From Peptococcaceae bacterium (lineage in GTDB: Bacteria > Bacillota > Peptococcia > Peptococcales > Peptococcaceae): a DNA stretch of 26,057 nucleotides. This document shows positions 15,189 to 23,112 of the stretch, piece after piece (position 1 is the first letter of the stretch; every line of letters begins with the position of its first letter). Position numbers and translations under genes: made by a program. Under the pieces are notes generated by a model that was not told where the DNA came from, did no database searches, and saw only the letters and a list, made by a program, of their open reading frames with translations. The DNA lies in contig JAHZHI010000019.1 of the NCBI GenBank assembly GCA_019420345.1, positions 1 to 26,057 of the forward strand, read 5' to 3'.

Positions 15189-15293
15189 ATAAAAAAAGAC
15201 CCTGGAACAGGGTCTTCCTATGCAGAAACCATGTAACAACTGTCATAGTAGTAGTAGATGAGTGCGTTGACAGGTGTACAACTTTATCCGCCA
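15189..15293 (-). ncRNA. Candidate small RNA with own promoter and terminator
   Basis: On the minus strand, TTGCAA (15327-15322), a 17-base spacer and TATTCT (15304-15299) form a good promoter. About 75 bases into the expected transcript, AAGACCCTG and CAGGGTCTT (15217-15209 with 15205-15197) form a 9-bp stem with loop TTC followed by seven T. The roughly 100-nt product has no convincing ORF: an ATG near the predicted start opens a 45-codon frame, but it lacks a ribosome binding site and would run through the terminator. The terminator may also serve the prepilin gene upstream. Confidence 0.4.
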
Positions 15294-15390
15294 TAAATAG
15301 AATACACGAATCCCCGCCAACTTGCAAGCCCTGTTTCTTAGTAACGTGGTATCATTTTTTTCAATACCTGACAAGATTGGGGCAGAGCGG

Positions 15391-15792
15391 CTATGGCGTC
15401 GTGCTTTCATTTTTGCTGACGGTCATGGCTGGGATGGACACAGTGCAGCTGCCGTTGGTGTAGGTGCCGCTGATGTCGTATTGGCTGGTGGTTGTGTTGT
15501 AGGTGAGGGTGAGCTGGTAGCTGTCTTCGTCATTGAGATTTTCAATGTAGCGGTCAAGGTCACCGCCGCTGCTGAGTGTGGCTGCTGGCGTTTGGCCGTC
15601 GCGTTCCTGGTCCACAATGTAGAGTTCGGCGGCGCGCAGGATGGCAGCGGCGTTGTTTTGGGCAGCGGTTTCGCGGGCGCTGGTCACGTAGCCGCTGACG
15701 CGCGGCACGATGACGACGAGGAGCACGGCGAGAATGGCCAGGACGACAATGAGTTCGACGAGGGTGAAGCCGGTGCGCTGGTGTTTGTTCAT
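15391..15792 (-). CDS. Type IV prepilin-like protein (class III signal, ComGC/PilA-like)
   Basis: A 133-residue protein with a textbook prepilin N-terminus: MNKHQRTG, then FTLVELIVVLAILAVLLVVIVP. The Gly at -1, Phe at +1 and Glu at +5 match the site cleaved and methylated by prepilin peptidase, and the hydrophobic helix would anchor it in the membrane and build the pilus core. The helix continues as RVSGYVTSARETAAQNNAAAILRAAELYIVDQERDG, then a small beta-rich C-terminal domain (YQLTLTYNTTTSQYDISGTYTNGSCTVSI). The start at 15792 has AAGGAGG eight bases upstream. No pilus motor, platform or peptidase gene lies in the window, so it is an orphan here; pilus, pseudopilus or DNA-uptake use cannot be separated. 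Confidence 0.88.
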   Translation of the reverse strand: MNKHQRTGFTLVELIVVLAILAVLLVVIVPRVSGYVTSARETAAQNNAAAILRAAELYIVDQERDGQTPAATLSSGGDLDRYIENLNDEDSYQLTLTYNTTTSQYDISGTYTNGSCTVSIPAMTVSKNESTTP

Positions 15793-15826
15793 GGGGGTGG
15801 CCTCCTTTTTCTTTTTTGCTGTATTC

Positions 15827-15855
15827 AGAATAACAAAAAAATTGGCAACAATCAA
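15827..15855 (-). promoter_or_regulatory. Promoter of the prepilin gene
   Basis: Minus-strand TTGATT (15855-15850), 17-base spacer and TATTCT (15832-15827) preceded by TGT, an extended -10. Confidence 0.65.
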
Positions 15856-15898
15856 CGCCGGACACTGCGCGGATTTGTTGACAGACGCGCTCCACGAA

Positions 15899-15927
15899 TT
15901 GCATTGGCTGCAGGACTCTGCTAGAAT
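15899..15927 (+). promoter_or_regulatory. Promoter of the LCP-tagA operon
   Basis: TTGCAT (15899-15904), 17-base spacer and TAGAAT (15922-15927), with TGC directly before the -10 as an extended element. Confidence 0.65.
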
Positions 15928-15958
15928 AAGTGGGAACATCAAATTCCCAGGAGGCATT

Positions 15959-17437
15959 ATGGATAAGGAGAAGAACAATGTGTCCGAGGGGGCGCAGGAA
16001 ACACGGCGGCATGACACCATGCGGCTGGACGCGCCTGCCGGTGAAAATGCCGGTCGAAAAGGCACTTTTGATATGGATAAACTGAGACGTGATCTGGAGG
16101 CCAGCAAGCGGCTGCACGATGAAGCGCGTCAGCAGAAACGGCTGGCTCAGGCGAGAAAGTCTCAGACACAGGCAAAGGATCAATTTGCGGCGGCACAGCG
16201 CGCGGCAAATACGCATAAGGAGCCGGCTCCGTCGCAGCACACCCAGCCTCAGGCTGCTTCTGCGGCGAAAACGGCGGAGGAAAAGCGTGCCGCGGACCGC
16301 GAAGCGCGCACGATGCCTGCGAAGGCGGCAAGGGATGCTCGGTCGGCAGCAGCGGCTGCGGCGTCAGCGGTGTCGCGGCCGGCTAAAGCAGAGGCAAAGG
16401 AAAAAACGTCGCAGAAGGTGCTGTCGGCGCTGGCTGATATGGCGAAAAAGCGCAAAGAGAAGCAGGCAGGGAAGGAGCACAAGCCGCTGCACAAACGCAA
16501 AGGCTGTGGCTGTCTTTTTTATTTGCTGTTGTTTATTGTGGTGATTTGCATTGCTTTTGGCACGCTGTGGACGGTGCGCGCCCATGATGCGGCGACGCCG
16601 ATTGACCAAATTCCTGAATCGGATCGGGCAGCGGTGGCCATGGAGCGCGAGAAGTCGAATGTGTACCTTCTTTTGGCGGGCACGGACCAGCGTGCTGATG
16701 AGGCATCGCGCAGCGACACGATTATTTATGCGGCGCTGCGGCCGGTTGACCGCAAGATTGAGATGGTAAGCATTCCGCGCGATTCGCTGGTTGAGATTCC
16801 GGGCGTTGGCGAGGATAAGGTCAATGCATCGCTGGCTTATGGCGGCATGGATCTTCTGGTGGACACGGTGGAAAATCTTGTGGACAATCCGGTGGATCAC
16901 ACGGTGCTGATCAATTTCCAGAGCTTTGCCAAGATCATTGACGCCATGGGCGGCATCACCATCGATGTGCCGGAGAAAATGTATCTGCCGGAAGAAGGCA
17001 TCGATCTGGAAGCTGGCACGCAGAAGCTGGATGGCGAAGATGCCCTGGCGTTTGTGCGCTGGCGCGGTGATGGCACCGGCGACATTGGCCGCATGCAGCG
17101 CCAGAGCCAGTTTATGCAGGCGCTGAGTGATAAGGTGCGGCATTTGACGCCATGGCGCGCAGCGATGACACTGTGGACGGTCAGCCATGAAATTGACACC
17201 GATTTGAGCACATGGGATATTCTGAAACTGGCCTGGAGCTTTATTGGCATGGGCAGCGATGCGTTGGAATATCAGACCTTTGAATACGAGACACCATACA
17301 TCAATGGCATCAGCTATGTTATTTTGGACGATCAGAGCGTCGACGAGGTCATTCAGAAAATGAAGTACGGCATGGTGATTGATGACAATGATGATTCGGA
17401 CGATTCTTATTACGATGACAGTGGTTATTACTATTAA
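15959..17437 (+). CDS. LytR-CpsA-Psr (LCP) family wall-polymer ligase with long charged cytoplasmic tail
   Basis: A 492-residue type II membrane protein. Residues 1-180 are cytoplasmic, Ala/Lys/Arg-rich and probably helical or disordered. A membrane segment follows (about 181-204, CGCLFYLLLFIVVICIAFG), then the extracellular LCP domain: LLAGTDQRADEASRSDTIIYAAL, MVSIPRDSLVEIPG, DKVNASLAYGG, FVRWRGDGTGDIGRMQRQSQF. The Arg/Asp residues in these motifs bind the lipid pyrophosphate and metal in LCP enzymes, which attach teichoic acids or other glycopolymers to peptidoglycan. The C-terminus ends in an unusual Asp/Tyr-rich tail (DDNDDSDDSYYDDSGYYY). The long N-terminal tail is larger than in typical members. 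ATG 15959 follows CAGGAGG. tagA follows 15 bases later in the same operon. Confidence 0.92.
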   Translation: MDKEKNNVSEGAQETRRHDTMRLDAPAGENAGRKGTFDMDKLRRDLEASKRLHDEARQQKRLAQARKSQTQAKDQFAAAQRAANTHKEPAPSQHTQPQAASAAKTAEEKRAADREARTMPAKAARDARSAAAAAASAVSRPAKAEAKEKTSQKVLSALADMAKKRKEKQAGKEHKPLHKRKGCGCLFYLLLFIVVICIAFGTLWTVRAHDAATPIDQIPESDRAAVAMEREKSNVYLLLAGTDQRADEASRSDTIIYAALRPVDRKIEMVSIPRDSLVEIPGVGEDKVNASLAYGGMDLLVDTVENLVDNPVDHTVLINFQSFAKIIDAMGGITIDVPEKMYLPEEGIDLEAGTQKLDGEDALAFVRWRGDGTGDIGRMQRQSQFMQALSDKVRHLTPWRAAMTLWTVSHEIDTDLSTWDILKLAWSFIGMGSDALEYQTFEYETPYINGISYVILDDQSVDEVIQKMKYGMVIDDNDDSDDSYYDDSGYYY

Positions 17438-17452
17438 AAAGGAGAATGAGTC

Positions 17453-18178
17453 ATGAGACACAATGTATTGGGCATCGAGATTGACGCTGTGACAGAAGCG
17501 GAGGCGCTGAATATCATCACGGGTTTTGTGCGCGAAGGCGGTGCCCATCAGGTGGTGACCGCGAATCCTGAGATTTTGGACAACGCGACGCGCAATTTGC
17601 CGCTGCATGATCTGATTCGCCGTGCGGCATTGGTGACGGCGGACGGTCAGGGCGTGCTTCTGGCAGGGCGCATTTTGGGCACCCCTTTTCCTGCGCGCGT
17701 GACAGGGATTGAGCTGGCGGAGGCTTTGTGCCGCGAGAGTGCATCACGCGATCTTTCGCTGTATTTTCTGGGCGCAGAACCTGGCGTTGTGGATGAAGCA
17801 GCGGTCAAGATGCGTGCAGCTTATCCTGGTGTGAAGATTGTCGGCACCCATCATGGCTATTTCCGCAATGAAGGCCCTGCAGAGGTGCTGGCGGACATTA
17901 CGCGCACTCAGCCGGATATTTTGCTGGTGGGCATGGGGTCGCCTTATCAGGAAACGTTTATTGATGAAAATCTTGCGCGTTGCGGCGTGCCGGTGGGCAT
18001 TGGCGTCGGCGGCAGCTTTGATGTGCTGTCGGGACGTGTGCAGCGTGCGCCGGAGATTTTCATTCGTTTGCGCTTAGAGTGGCTCTATCGCATTGCCGGC
18101 GACCGCAAACGCTGGAAACGTGCTCTGGCGCTGCCGCGTTTTGTGCTGAAAGTGCTGCGCCAGCGATTAACGCGATAA
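17453..18178 (+). CDS. tagA: WecG/TagA/CpsF family glycosyltransferase (GT26)
   Basis: A 241-residue transferase. In its family it adds N-acetylmannosamine to undecaprenyl-PP-GlcNAc, the committed step of wall teichoic acid or related polymers, at the inner membrane face. Visible motifs: VVTANPEIL, VTADGQGVLLAGRILG (with the Asp proposed as catalytic), RVTGIEL, LYFLGAEPGVVDEAA, HHGYF, PDILLVGMGSPYQE and GVGGSFDVLSGRVQRAPEIFIRLRLEWLYRIAGDRKRWKR, all characteristic. The length is usual for the family. AAGGAG (17439-17444) sits before ATG 17453. Pairing with an LCP ligase supports a joint role in making and attaching a wall polymer, possibly the polymer bound by the SLH surface protein. Confidence 0.93.
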   Translation: MRHNVLGIEIDAVTEAEALNIITGFVREGGAHQVVTANPEILDNATRNLPLHDLIRRAALVTADGQGVLLAGRILGTPFPARVTGIELAEALCRESASRDLSLYFLGAEPGVVDEAAVKMRAAYPGVKIVGTHHGYFRNEGPAEVLADITRTQPDILLVGMGSPYQETFIDENLARCGVPVGIGVGGSFDVLSGRVQRAPEIFIRLRLEWLYRIAGDRKRWKRALALPRFVLKVLRQRLTR

Positions 18179-18193
18179 ATAACTGTAATGGGT

Positions 18194-18256
18194 ATGGTCC
18201 ATTTCTGGTTTTGCCCTGAGGGGCGTGTGTTGAACCGGGAATGGACCATTTTCTTT
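18194..18256 (+). terminator. Long hairpin terminator after tagA
   Basis: A 17-bp stem (18194-18210 with 18233-18249, two T-G pairs) closes a loop that itself holds a GCCC/GGGC hairpin; TTTTCTTT follows. Unusually long for a terminator, but the T-rich tail fits. Confidence 0.75.
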
Positions 18257-18281
18257 ACACAATCTTTACAAAGAATTAACG
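18254..18281 (+). promoter_or_regulatory. Pho box: three direct repeats with 11-bp period
   Basis: TTTACA (18254-18259), 5 bases, TTTACA (18265-18270), 5 bases, TTAACG (18276-18281). This is the known PhoP-binding arrangement of Bacillota (TT-A/T/C-ACA repeats with about 5-base spacers). It ends 9 bases before the -35 of the Na/Pi cotransporter gene, in a place suited to activation under phosphate starvation. Confidence 0.8.
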
Positions 18282-18290
18282 AAAATGCAG

Positions 18291-18320
18291 TTGCGTGAAG
18301 TTACAGCTGCGTGATATTCT
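18291..18320 (+). promoter_or_regulatory. Promoter of the Na/Pi cotransporter gene
   Basis: TTGCGT (18291-18296), 18-base spacer and TATTCT (18315-18320). The imperfect -35 with the Pho box just upstream is consistent with an activator-dependent promoter. Confidence 0.6.
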
Positions 18321-18385
18321 TTTAATGTTAATTGTCAAGAAAATGTGGGCGTTCTGTTAAGTTGAAAGGGTGGATACAGTCAATC

Positions 18386-20095
18386 ATGAATGAGACGCTG
18401 CAAATTATCTTCGGGCTGTTTGGAGGGCTCGCGATCTTCCTGTTTGGGATGAATCTGATGAGTGACAGCCTGCAAAAAGTTGCCGGCGAGCGTATGCGTA
18501 CGATTCTCGGCATGCTCACGAAAAATCCTGTGCTTGGGGTTATTTCGGGGGCATTGGTCACTGCTGTGCTGCAGTCGAGTTCAGCAACGACGGTTATGGC
18601 GATTGGCTTTGTCAGTGCAGGGCTGATGACTTTGCCGCAGGCCATTTCCATCATCTTTGGTGCAAACATCGGGACAACCATCACGGCTCAGTTGATTGCG
18701 TTTAAGCTGAGCGATTACATTTATTTAATTATTATCATCGGTTTTCTTTTCTATTTCTTTGGTAAAAAAGAAAAAGTAAAGGACATCGGTGCGACGATCT
18801 TTGGTTTTGGTCTCTTATTCGATGGGATCGAGATCATGGGTTCTGTCATGAAGCCATTGGCGACGAGCCCTGTTTTTGCCCAAATGATTGAAAAAGTGGC
18901 CGATGTGCCAATTCTCGGCCTGTTGGTGGGCTTGTGCATGACGTTGGTGGTGCAAAGTTCCAGTGCGACGATCGCTGTGCTGCAGAACATTGCTTCGACC
19001 CCTGGCCCGGACGGCGGCAGCTTGATTGGTTTGACGGGGGCGCTGCCAGTATTGTTTGGGGACAATATTGGGACGACGATCACCGCGCTGATTGCCTGCA
19101 TCGGGCTGAGTTTGAATGCAAAGCGCACGGCGCTGGCTCATTCGATTTTTAACATCAGTGGGTCGTTGGTGTTCATCTGGCTGGTGCAGCCTTATGCGCG
19201 CATCATCGAATGGATTTCGCCGAAGGGGCCGGAAATCGAAGTCATTTCCCGTCAGATTGCTAACGCACATACGGGCTTTAACGTTATTATGACGCTTGTC
19301 TGGACGCCGCTTTTGTTTGTCATGGTCAAGATTGTTACGAAGATCTTGCCGGACAAGGAGGGGGCAACGGTTACCCGTACCATTTCCGAGCCGATCTTCC
19401 TTGATCGCAAGGTGCTTGGTCAGCCGATGGCTGCCATTGAATTGGCATCCAACGAAACGGTTCGTGTCACGGATCTGGTGCGTGGGATGCTGTACAAGCT
19501 GGCGAATGCCAGCGAGAAAAAATTGCGGCCGGTGTGTGAAGAATTGATTGATACGACGGGGCAGGTCAAGAAATTGAATGCCCAAGTCCAGAGCTATCTG
19601 TCGTCGATTCTGTCCGCTGGTAAAGTGGATGAAAAGCAGGCCGCACGTACCACGAGCATGATCTTTATCATTGATAATCTGAATCGTATTACGGAAAATT
19701 TGCAGGAAATCTGTCAAAACATCTATGCGGTGCAGGGGGATGAAAAGAACAGTTACTCGAAGGTTGCTGTGGACGATATTTTCCTCTTCATGAAAAAACT
19801 GATTTCTATGTATGAAACCGCCATCATCGGCCTGGTTGGTGATGCGGAAGTGGATGTGAAGCAGTTGGAAATCCACCGTGCAGAAATCTTTGACTTGCGC
19901 AGCGACATGTTTAAGGCGCACATGAAGCGTGTACGCAAAGGAAAATGCGACGCAACGCTTACGGTGCCTTATGGTGAACTGCTGCAGAACCTTGAATACA
20001 TTGGGTCCTGCTGCATGGATTTGGCCGATCAGGTGGAAGAACAACACACGGTATCTTTCGACTTAAAAATGGACGACAATGTTGTCACTGCATAA
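18386..20095 (+). CDS. Na+/phosphate cotransporter (NptA/PNaS family) with PhoU-like C-terminal domain
   Basis: A 569-residue membrane protein for phosphate uptake driven by sodium. The two inverted Na_Pi_cotrans repeats carry the family's hallmark motifs: VLQSSSATTVMAIGF with GANIGTTITAQ, and LVVQSSSATIAVLQ with GDNIGTTITAL. Many hydrophobic segments fill residues 1-330. The C-terminal part (about 350-569) is soluble, helical and PhoU-like (LVRGMLYKLANASEKKLRPV..., LEYIGSCCMDLADQVEEQHT), a common fusion thought to tune transport. ATG 18386 gives the expected MNETLQIIFGLFGGLAIFLFGMNLMSDSL start; the AAGGGTGG site is 12 bases away, a little long. The Pho box upstream and the terminator downstream make it a single-gene unit. 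Confidence 0.93.
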   Translation: MNETLQIIFGLFGGLAIFLFGMNLMSDSLQKVAGERMRTILGMLTKNPVLGVISGALVTAVLQSSSATTVMAIGFVSAGLMTLPQAISIIFGANIGTTITAQLIAFKLSDYIYLIIIIGFLFYFFGKKEKVKDIGATIFGFGLLFDGIEIMGSVMKPLATSPVFAQMIEKVADVPILGLLVGLCMTLVVQSSSATIAVLQNIASTPGPDGGSLIGLTGALPVLFGDNIGTTITALIACIGLSLNAKRTALAHSIFNISGSLVFIWLVQPYARIIEWISPKGPEIEVISRQIANAHTGFNVIMTLVWTPLLFVMVKIVTKILPDKEGATVTRTISEPIFLDRKVLGQPMAAIELASNETVRVTDLVRGMLYKLANASEKKLRPVCEELIDTTGQVKKLNAQVQSYLSSILSAGKVDEKQAARTTSMIFIIDNLNRITENLQEICQNIYAVQGDEKNSYSKVAVDDIFLFMKKLISMYETAIIGLVGDAEVDVKQLEIHRAEIFDLRSDMFKAHMKRVRKGKCDATLTVPYGELLQNLEYIGSCCMDLADQVEEQHTVSFDLKMDDNVVTA

Positions 20096-20102
20096 ATCAT
20101 TT

Positions 20103-20136
20103 GCCTGCCGATGCGTGCGCATCGGCAGGCTTTTTT
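20103..20136 (+). terminator. Intrinsic terminator of the Na/Pi cotransporter gene
   Basis: A stem of up to 13 bp (20103-20115 with 20118-20130; the innermost pairs probably open as loop) followed by six T. Confidence 0.92.
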
Positions 20137-20160
20137 GGTGCAGCAATTGGCGGCGACGAT

Positions 20161-20214
20161 AAACAAACACGGCCCTTGCCGGTGCAACTGCATCGGCAAG
20201 GGCCGTGTTTGTTT
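20161..20214. terminator. 21-bp perfect hairpin, bidirectional terminator, mainly for trkH
   Basis: 20161-20181 and 20194-20214 are exact reverse complements with a 12-base loop; A/T-rich outer ends allow termination on both strands. It lies between convergent genes, about 50 bases after the trkH stop. Confidence 0.85.
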
Positions 20215-20264
20215 GTCTGTTTATCGAACATCAAGGCAGGGTGCCTTCGGGATGATTGAAGGGA

Positions 20265-21710
20265 TCAGGCGCGCCAGGTAGATGGTGCAAAGAGCAGAAT
20301 GAGCGGTACAATTTCAAGACGTCCGGCGATCATGCTGAAAGACAGCACGCATTTTGAGAAATCGCTGAAATTGCTGAAATTACCTGTTGGCCCGATGTTT
20401 CCCAGACCAGGACCGATGTTGTTAAAGGTGGTGACAACGGCGGTGAAGGTGGTGGTGAAATCAAGGTTTTGGAAAGAAACCAGGACCACCATTAGGAAGA
20501 ACAGAAAGATGTAGAGGATGAAGTAGAGCGCAATGTCATTTTGACTGCGTTCGTTCATCGGTTTGTTTTCATAGATGATGACGCTGACGCGTTTTGGGTT
20601 TACGGCTTGGCGCAGCTTTTTGCCAGCCATCTTTACGAGAGCGATGACACGGCTGATTTTAAGCCCGCCCGCGGTGGAGCCGGCGCAGCCGCCGATGAAC
20701 ATCAGCATCAGGAGCACCATCTGTGCAAATAGCGGCCACTGACAAAAATCAGCCGTGCCGAATCCGGTGGTGGTGATGATGGTGGCGACGTTGAAGAACG
20801 CATCTTTGAGGCAGAGCCAGAAACTGTCGTACATCGGCATGATGGTGATGGTGATGACGGCAACGGCTGCAACGACGATGCCGACAAACCAACGCAGTTC
20901 ATCGCTTTTCAGTGCTTCACGCCAGCGCCCGCGCAGGGCGTAAAAATAGAGGTTGAAATTGACCGCAAAGGTCAGCATGCCAAAAGCGAGAATGATTTCG
21001 ATTGGCACCGATTCAAAGGCGGCAATTGAAGTGTTGTGATTGCTGAACCCGCCTGTGCCGGCAGTGGCAAAGGCTTGCAGGATGGCATCGAATGGTGACA
21101 TGCCGGCGCCGATGAGAATGACAATCAAAATCAGCGTGAGGGCGGCATAGATGATGTAAAAGACACGGGCCAATTCACTGATGCGGGAAAGCACCTTGTC
21201 GAAGGTTGGCCCAGGCATTTCGGATTTCAGAATGTGGATGTCTTCACTGTTGGATCTTGGCAGGAGCGCCACCGCAAATACGAGCACCCCCATGCCGCCG
21301 AGAAAATTGGTGAAGTTGCGCCAGAACAGAATGGAGTGCGGCAGCGACTCGATATCCGTGAGGATGCTGGAACCGGTGGTTGTAAACCCGGAAGCGCTTT
21401 CGAAGATTGCATCGACGACGGAAGGAATGGCGCCGCTGAAAAGATAGGGCAGGCTGCCGAAGATTACCAGAAGAATCCAGGACAAGCCTGTAATGGCCAG
21501 CCCTTCGCGTACATAAATGGAGCGTCGCTTTGGCGGACGGGCGGCCATGGCGGCGCCCACGGCAAGGGTGCAAACCATGGCTTGGAACAGCGGGTAGATG
21601 GTTTCATGCCCTTCGTGGTAGATAAAGGCTACAATGATTGGCAAAATCATGAGCAGGCCGACCACAAAAGTAACACGCCCGGTAACATAAATAACCATGC
21701 GTCGATTCAT
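20265..21710 (-). CDS. trkH: TrkH/KtrB-family potassium uptake channel subunit
   Basis: A 481-residue membrane protein forming the K+ pathway. The four pore-loop repeats, each with a filter Gly, are visible: ASGFTTTGSSIL, FATAGTGGFSNHN, TIITTTGFGTADF and FNNIGPGLGNIGP. The membrane-helix-rich layout with N-terminal two-helix extension (IYVTGRVTFVVGLLMILPIIVAFIY) fits TrkH. The protein works with the TrkA regulator encoded directly upstream; the trkA stop (21717-21715) is 4 bases before this start and AAGGTG serves as ribosome binding site. The start at 21710 could also be the second Met (MVIYV). The C-terminus SMIAGRLEIVPLILLFAPSTWR is the usual end of the family. Confidence 0.95.
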   Translation of the reverse strand: MNRRMVIYVTGRVTFVVGLLMILPIIVAFIYHEGHETIYPLFQAMVCTLAVGAAMAARPPKRRSIYVREGLAITGLSWILLVIFGSLPYLFSGAIPSVVDAIFESASGFTTTGSSILTDIESLPHSILFWRNFTNFLGGMGVLVFAVALLPRSNSEDIHILKSEMPGPTFDKVLSRISELARVFYIIYAALTLILIVILIGAGMSPFDAILQAFATAGTGGFSNHNTSIAAFESVPIEIILAFGMLTFAVNFNLYFYALRGRWREALKSDELRWFVGIVVAAVAVITITIMPMYDSFWLCLKDAFFNVATIITTTGFGTADFCQWPLFAQMVLLMLMFIGGCAGSTAGGLKISRVIALVKMAGKKLRQAVNPKRVSVIIYENKPMNERSQNDIALYFILYIFLFFLMVVLVSFQNLDFTTTFTAVVTTFNNIGPGLGNIGPTGNFSNFSDFSKCVLSFSMIAGRLEIVPLILLFAPSTWRA

Positions 21711-21714
21711 TGGT

Positions 21715-23088
21715 TCACACCTTCTTCAAAATATCGTCAATGCTGCGCAGGGAGTGGTCGGTGGTGGTGACAATGATCATGTCGCCTTCGTGGAAGATGG
21801 TTTGACCACTTGGCGCGAGGCGGTTGCCGCTTTTCGTGATGGCTGCCGCAATGAGGATATTATCTTTGATTGGCAGGTCCATCAATTTTTGGCCGATGAT
21901 TTTGGAATCACTAGGCACGCAGAATTGGAGCGCTTCCACTTGGTTGTCTACAAGACGATAGAGCGCTTCAACGTTTTTGCCGCGTGTGTCGATGACGGCG
22001 CGGATCAGGCGCAGGATGGTGTCGGCGATGATGTTGCCTGGCGTGATGACCGCCTTGAGCTTGTCTTCGCCAAGAATTTCGAGCATCTGCGTGCGGTTGA
22101 CTTTGGCGATATAATCGTGCATGCCGCGTTTGTGGGCATACATGCAGATCAGGATGTTTTCTTCATCGATGCCGGTGAGGGCGATGAGGCAGTCAAAGTG
22201 GGTGATGCCTTCTTCCTCGAGATTGCGGTAATTGCTGCCGTCGGCAAACACCACGTCCACGCTTGGATGCAGCTGCGCCAGATTTTCCGCAGCTTTGCGG
22301 TTGTTTTCAAGAACCTTGATGTGGTATTTGGTGGAACCGTTTTCGATTTCTTTGAGCAGGTAGTGGGTGAGACGGCCGGCGCCAATGATCATTACCGATT
22401 TGATGCGTCGGTTGTTGTTGCCCTGGCTGTCGAGACGAAGAAAGCGCAGCAGTTCCGAGTTGCTGCCGCTGACGTGAATGATGTCGCCGGCCTGCAGGCG
22501 GAAGTTCCCGTTTGGAATGATCGCCTGGCCGTCGCGCTCGACAATGCAGATGAGGACGTGTTCCCTGAATTGGTTCTGAAATTCGATCAGCGTTTGCCCA
22601 ACGAAAGGGTGGCCCTCTGGCAAAGGATATTCAACAATGTTGATTTTGCCGCGCAGGAAGGATTCGACACGGGTTGTGGAAGGGAAGCGCAGCAAACTGG
22701 TGATCTGTTGAGCCGATTCGTGTTCCGGATTGATGATGGCATCAATCCCAATGCTTTCCTTAATGAAGCTTTGGTGAGCGGTGTATTCGTGCTCGCGGAT
22801 GCGGGCGATGGTGTACTTGGCGCCGAGCTGTTTGGCAAAGATGCAGGAAATGATGTTGATTTCATCTTGCGCAGTAACAGCGATAAAAACGTCACAGTGG
22901 GCGGTGTCGGCGCTCATGAGTGCGGCATAATCGACGCCGCTGCCAACGATACCGGTTACATCGGTGGTATTGATATAAGATTCCAGCTTATCAGCATCTT
23001 TTTCGATGACAACAACATCGTGTTCATCGGTAAGCTCTTTGCAGATAATGCTGCCAATCTTGCCAACACCGACGATGACTATGTGCAT
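21715..23088 (-). CDS. trkA: TrkA potassium uptake regulatory protein, duplicated RCK domains
   Basis: A 457-residue cytoplasmic ring protein gating TrkH. It has two TrkA_N plus TrkA_C units. The first Rossmann motif, IVGVGKIG, is intact and followed by acidic VVVIEKDADKL, fitting NAD(H) or ATP/ADP binding. The second, MIIGAGRLTHYLL, has Thr where the third Gly of GxGxxG is expected, so nucleotide binding there may be weaker or lost. TrkA_C parts are visible at VEYPLPEGHPFVGQTL...GDIIHVSGS and LQFCVPSDSKIIGQKLMDLPIKDNILIAAAITK...GDMIIVTTT. Start 23088 has AAGGAGG eight bases upstream. It lies 24 bases after the LysR gene and 4 before trkH, on one strand, so all three are probably one transcript. 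Confidence 0.95.
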   Translation of the reverse strand: MHIVIVGVGKIGSIICKELTDEHDVVVIEKDADKLESYINTTDVTGIVGSGVDYAALMSADTAHCDVFIAVTAQDEINIISCIFAKQLGAKYTIARIREHEYTAHQSFIKESIGIDAIINPEHESAQQITSLLRFPSTTRVESFLRGKINIVEYPLPEGHPFVGQTLIEFQNQFREHVLICIVERDGQAIIPNGNFRLQAGDIIHVSGSNSELLRFLRLDSQGNNNRRIKSVMIIGAGRLTHYLLKEIENGSTKYHIKVLENNRKAAENLAQLHPSVDVVFADGSNYRNLEEEGITHFDCLIALTGIDEENILICMYAHKRGMHDYIAKVNRTQMLEILGEDKLKAVITPGNIIADTILRLIRAVIDTRGKNVEALYRLVDNQVEALQFCVPSDSKIIGQKLMDLPIKDNILIAAAITKSGNRLAPSGQTIFHEGDMIIVTTTDHSLRSIDDILKKV

Positions 23089-23112
23089 GAAAATATCCTC
23101 CTTAAATAATGC

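Noticed and set aside
15134..15463. 109-codon plus-strand ORF starting MKKYTAFFYEIAV
   Set aside because: It has only a weak ribosome binding site, crosses a minus-strand terminator and overlaps the prepilin gene, and its sequence resembles no protein I know.
21697..23109. 470-codon plus-strand ORF opposite trkA
   Set aside because: Antisense to a complete TrkA with clear Rossmann motifs; composition is typical of a mirror frame.
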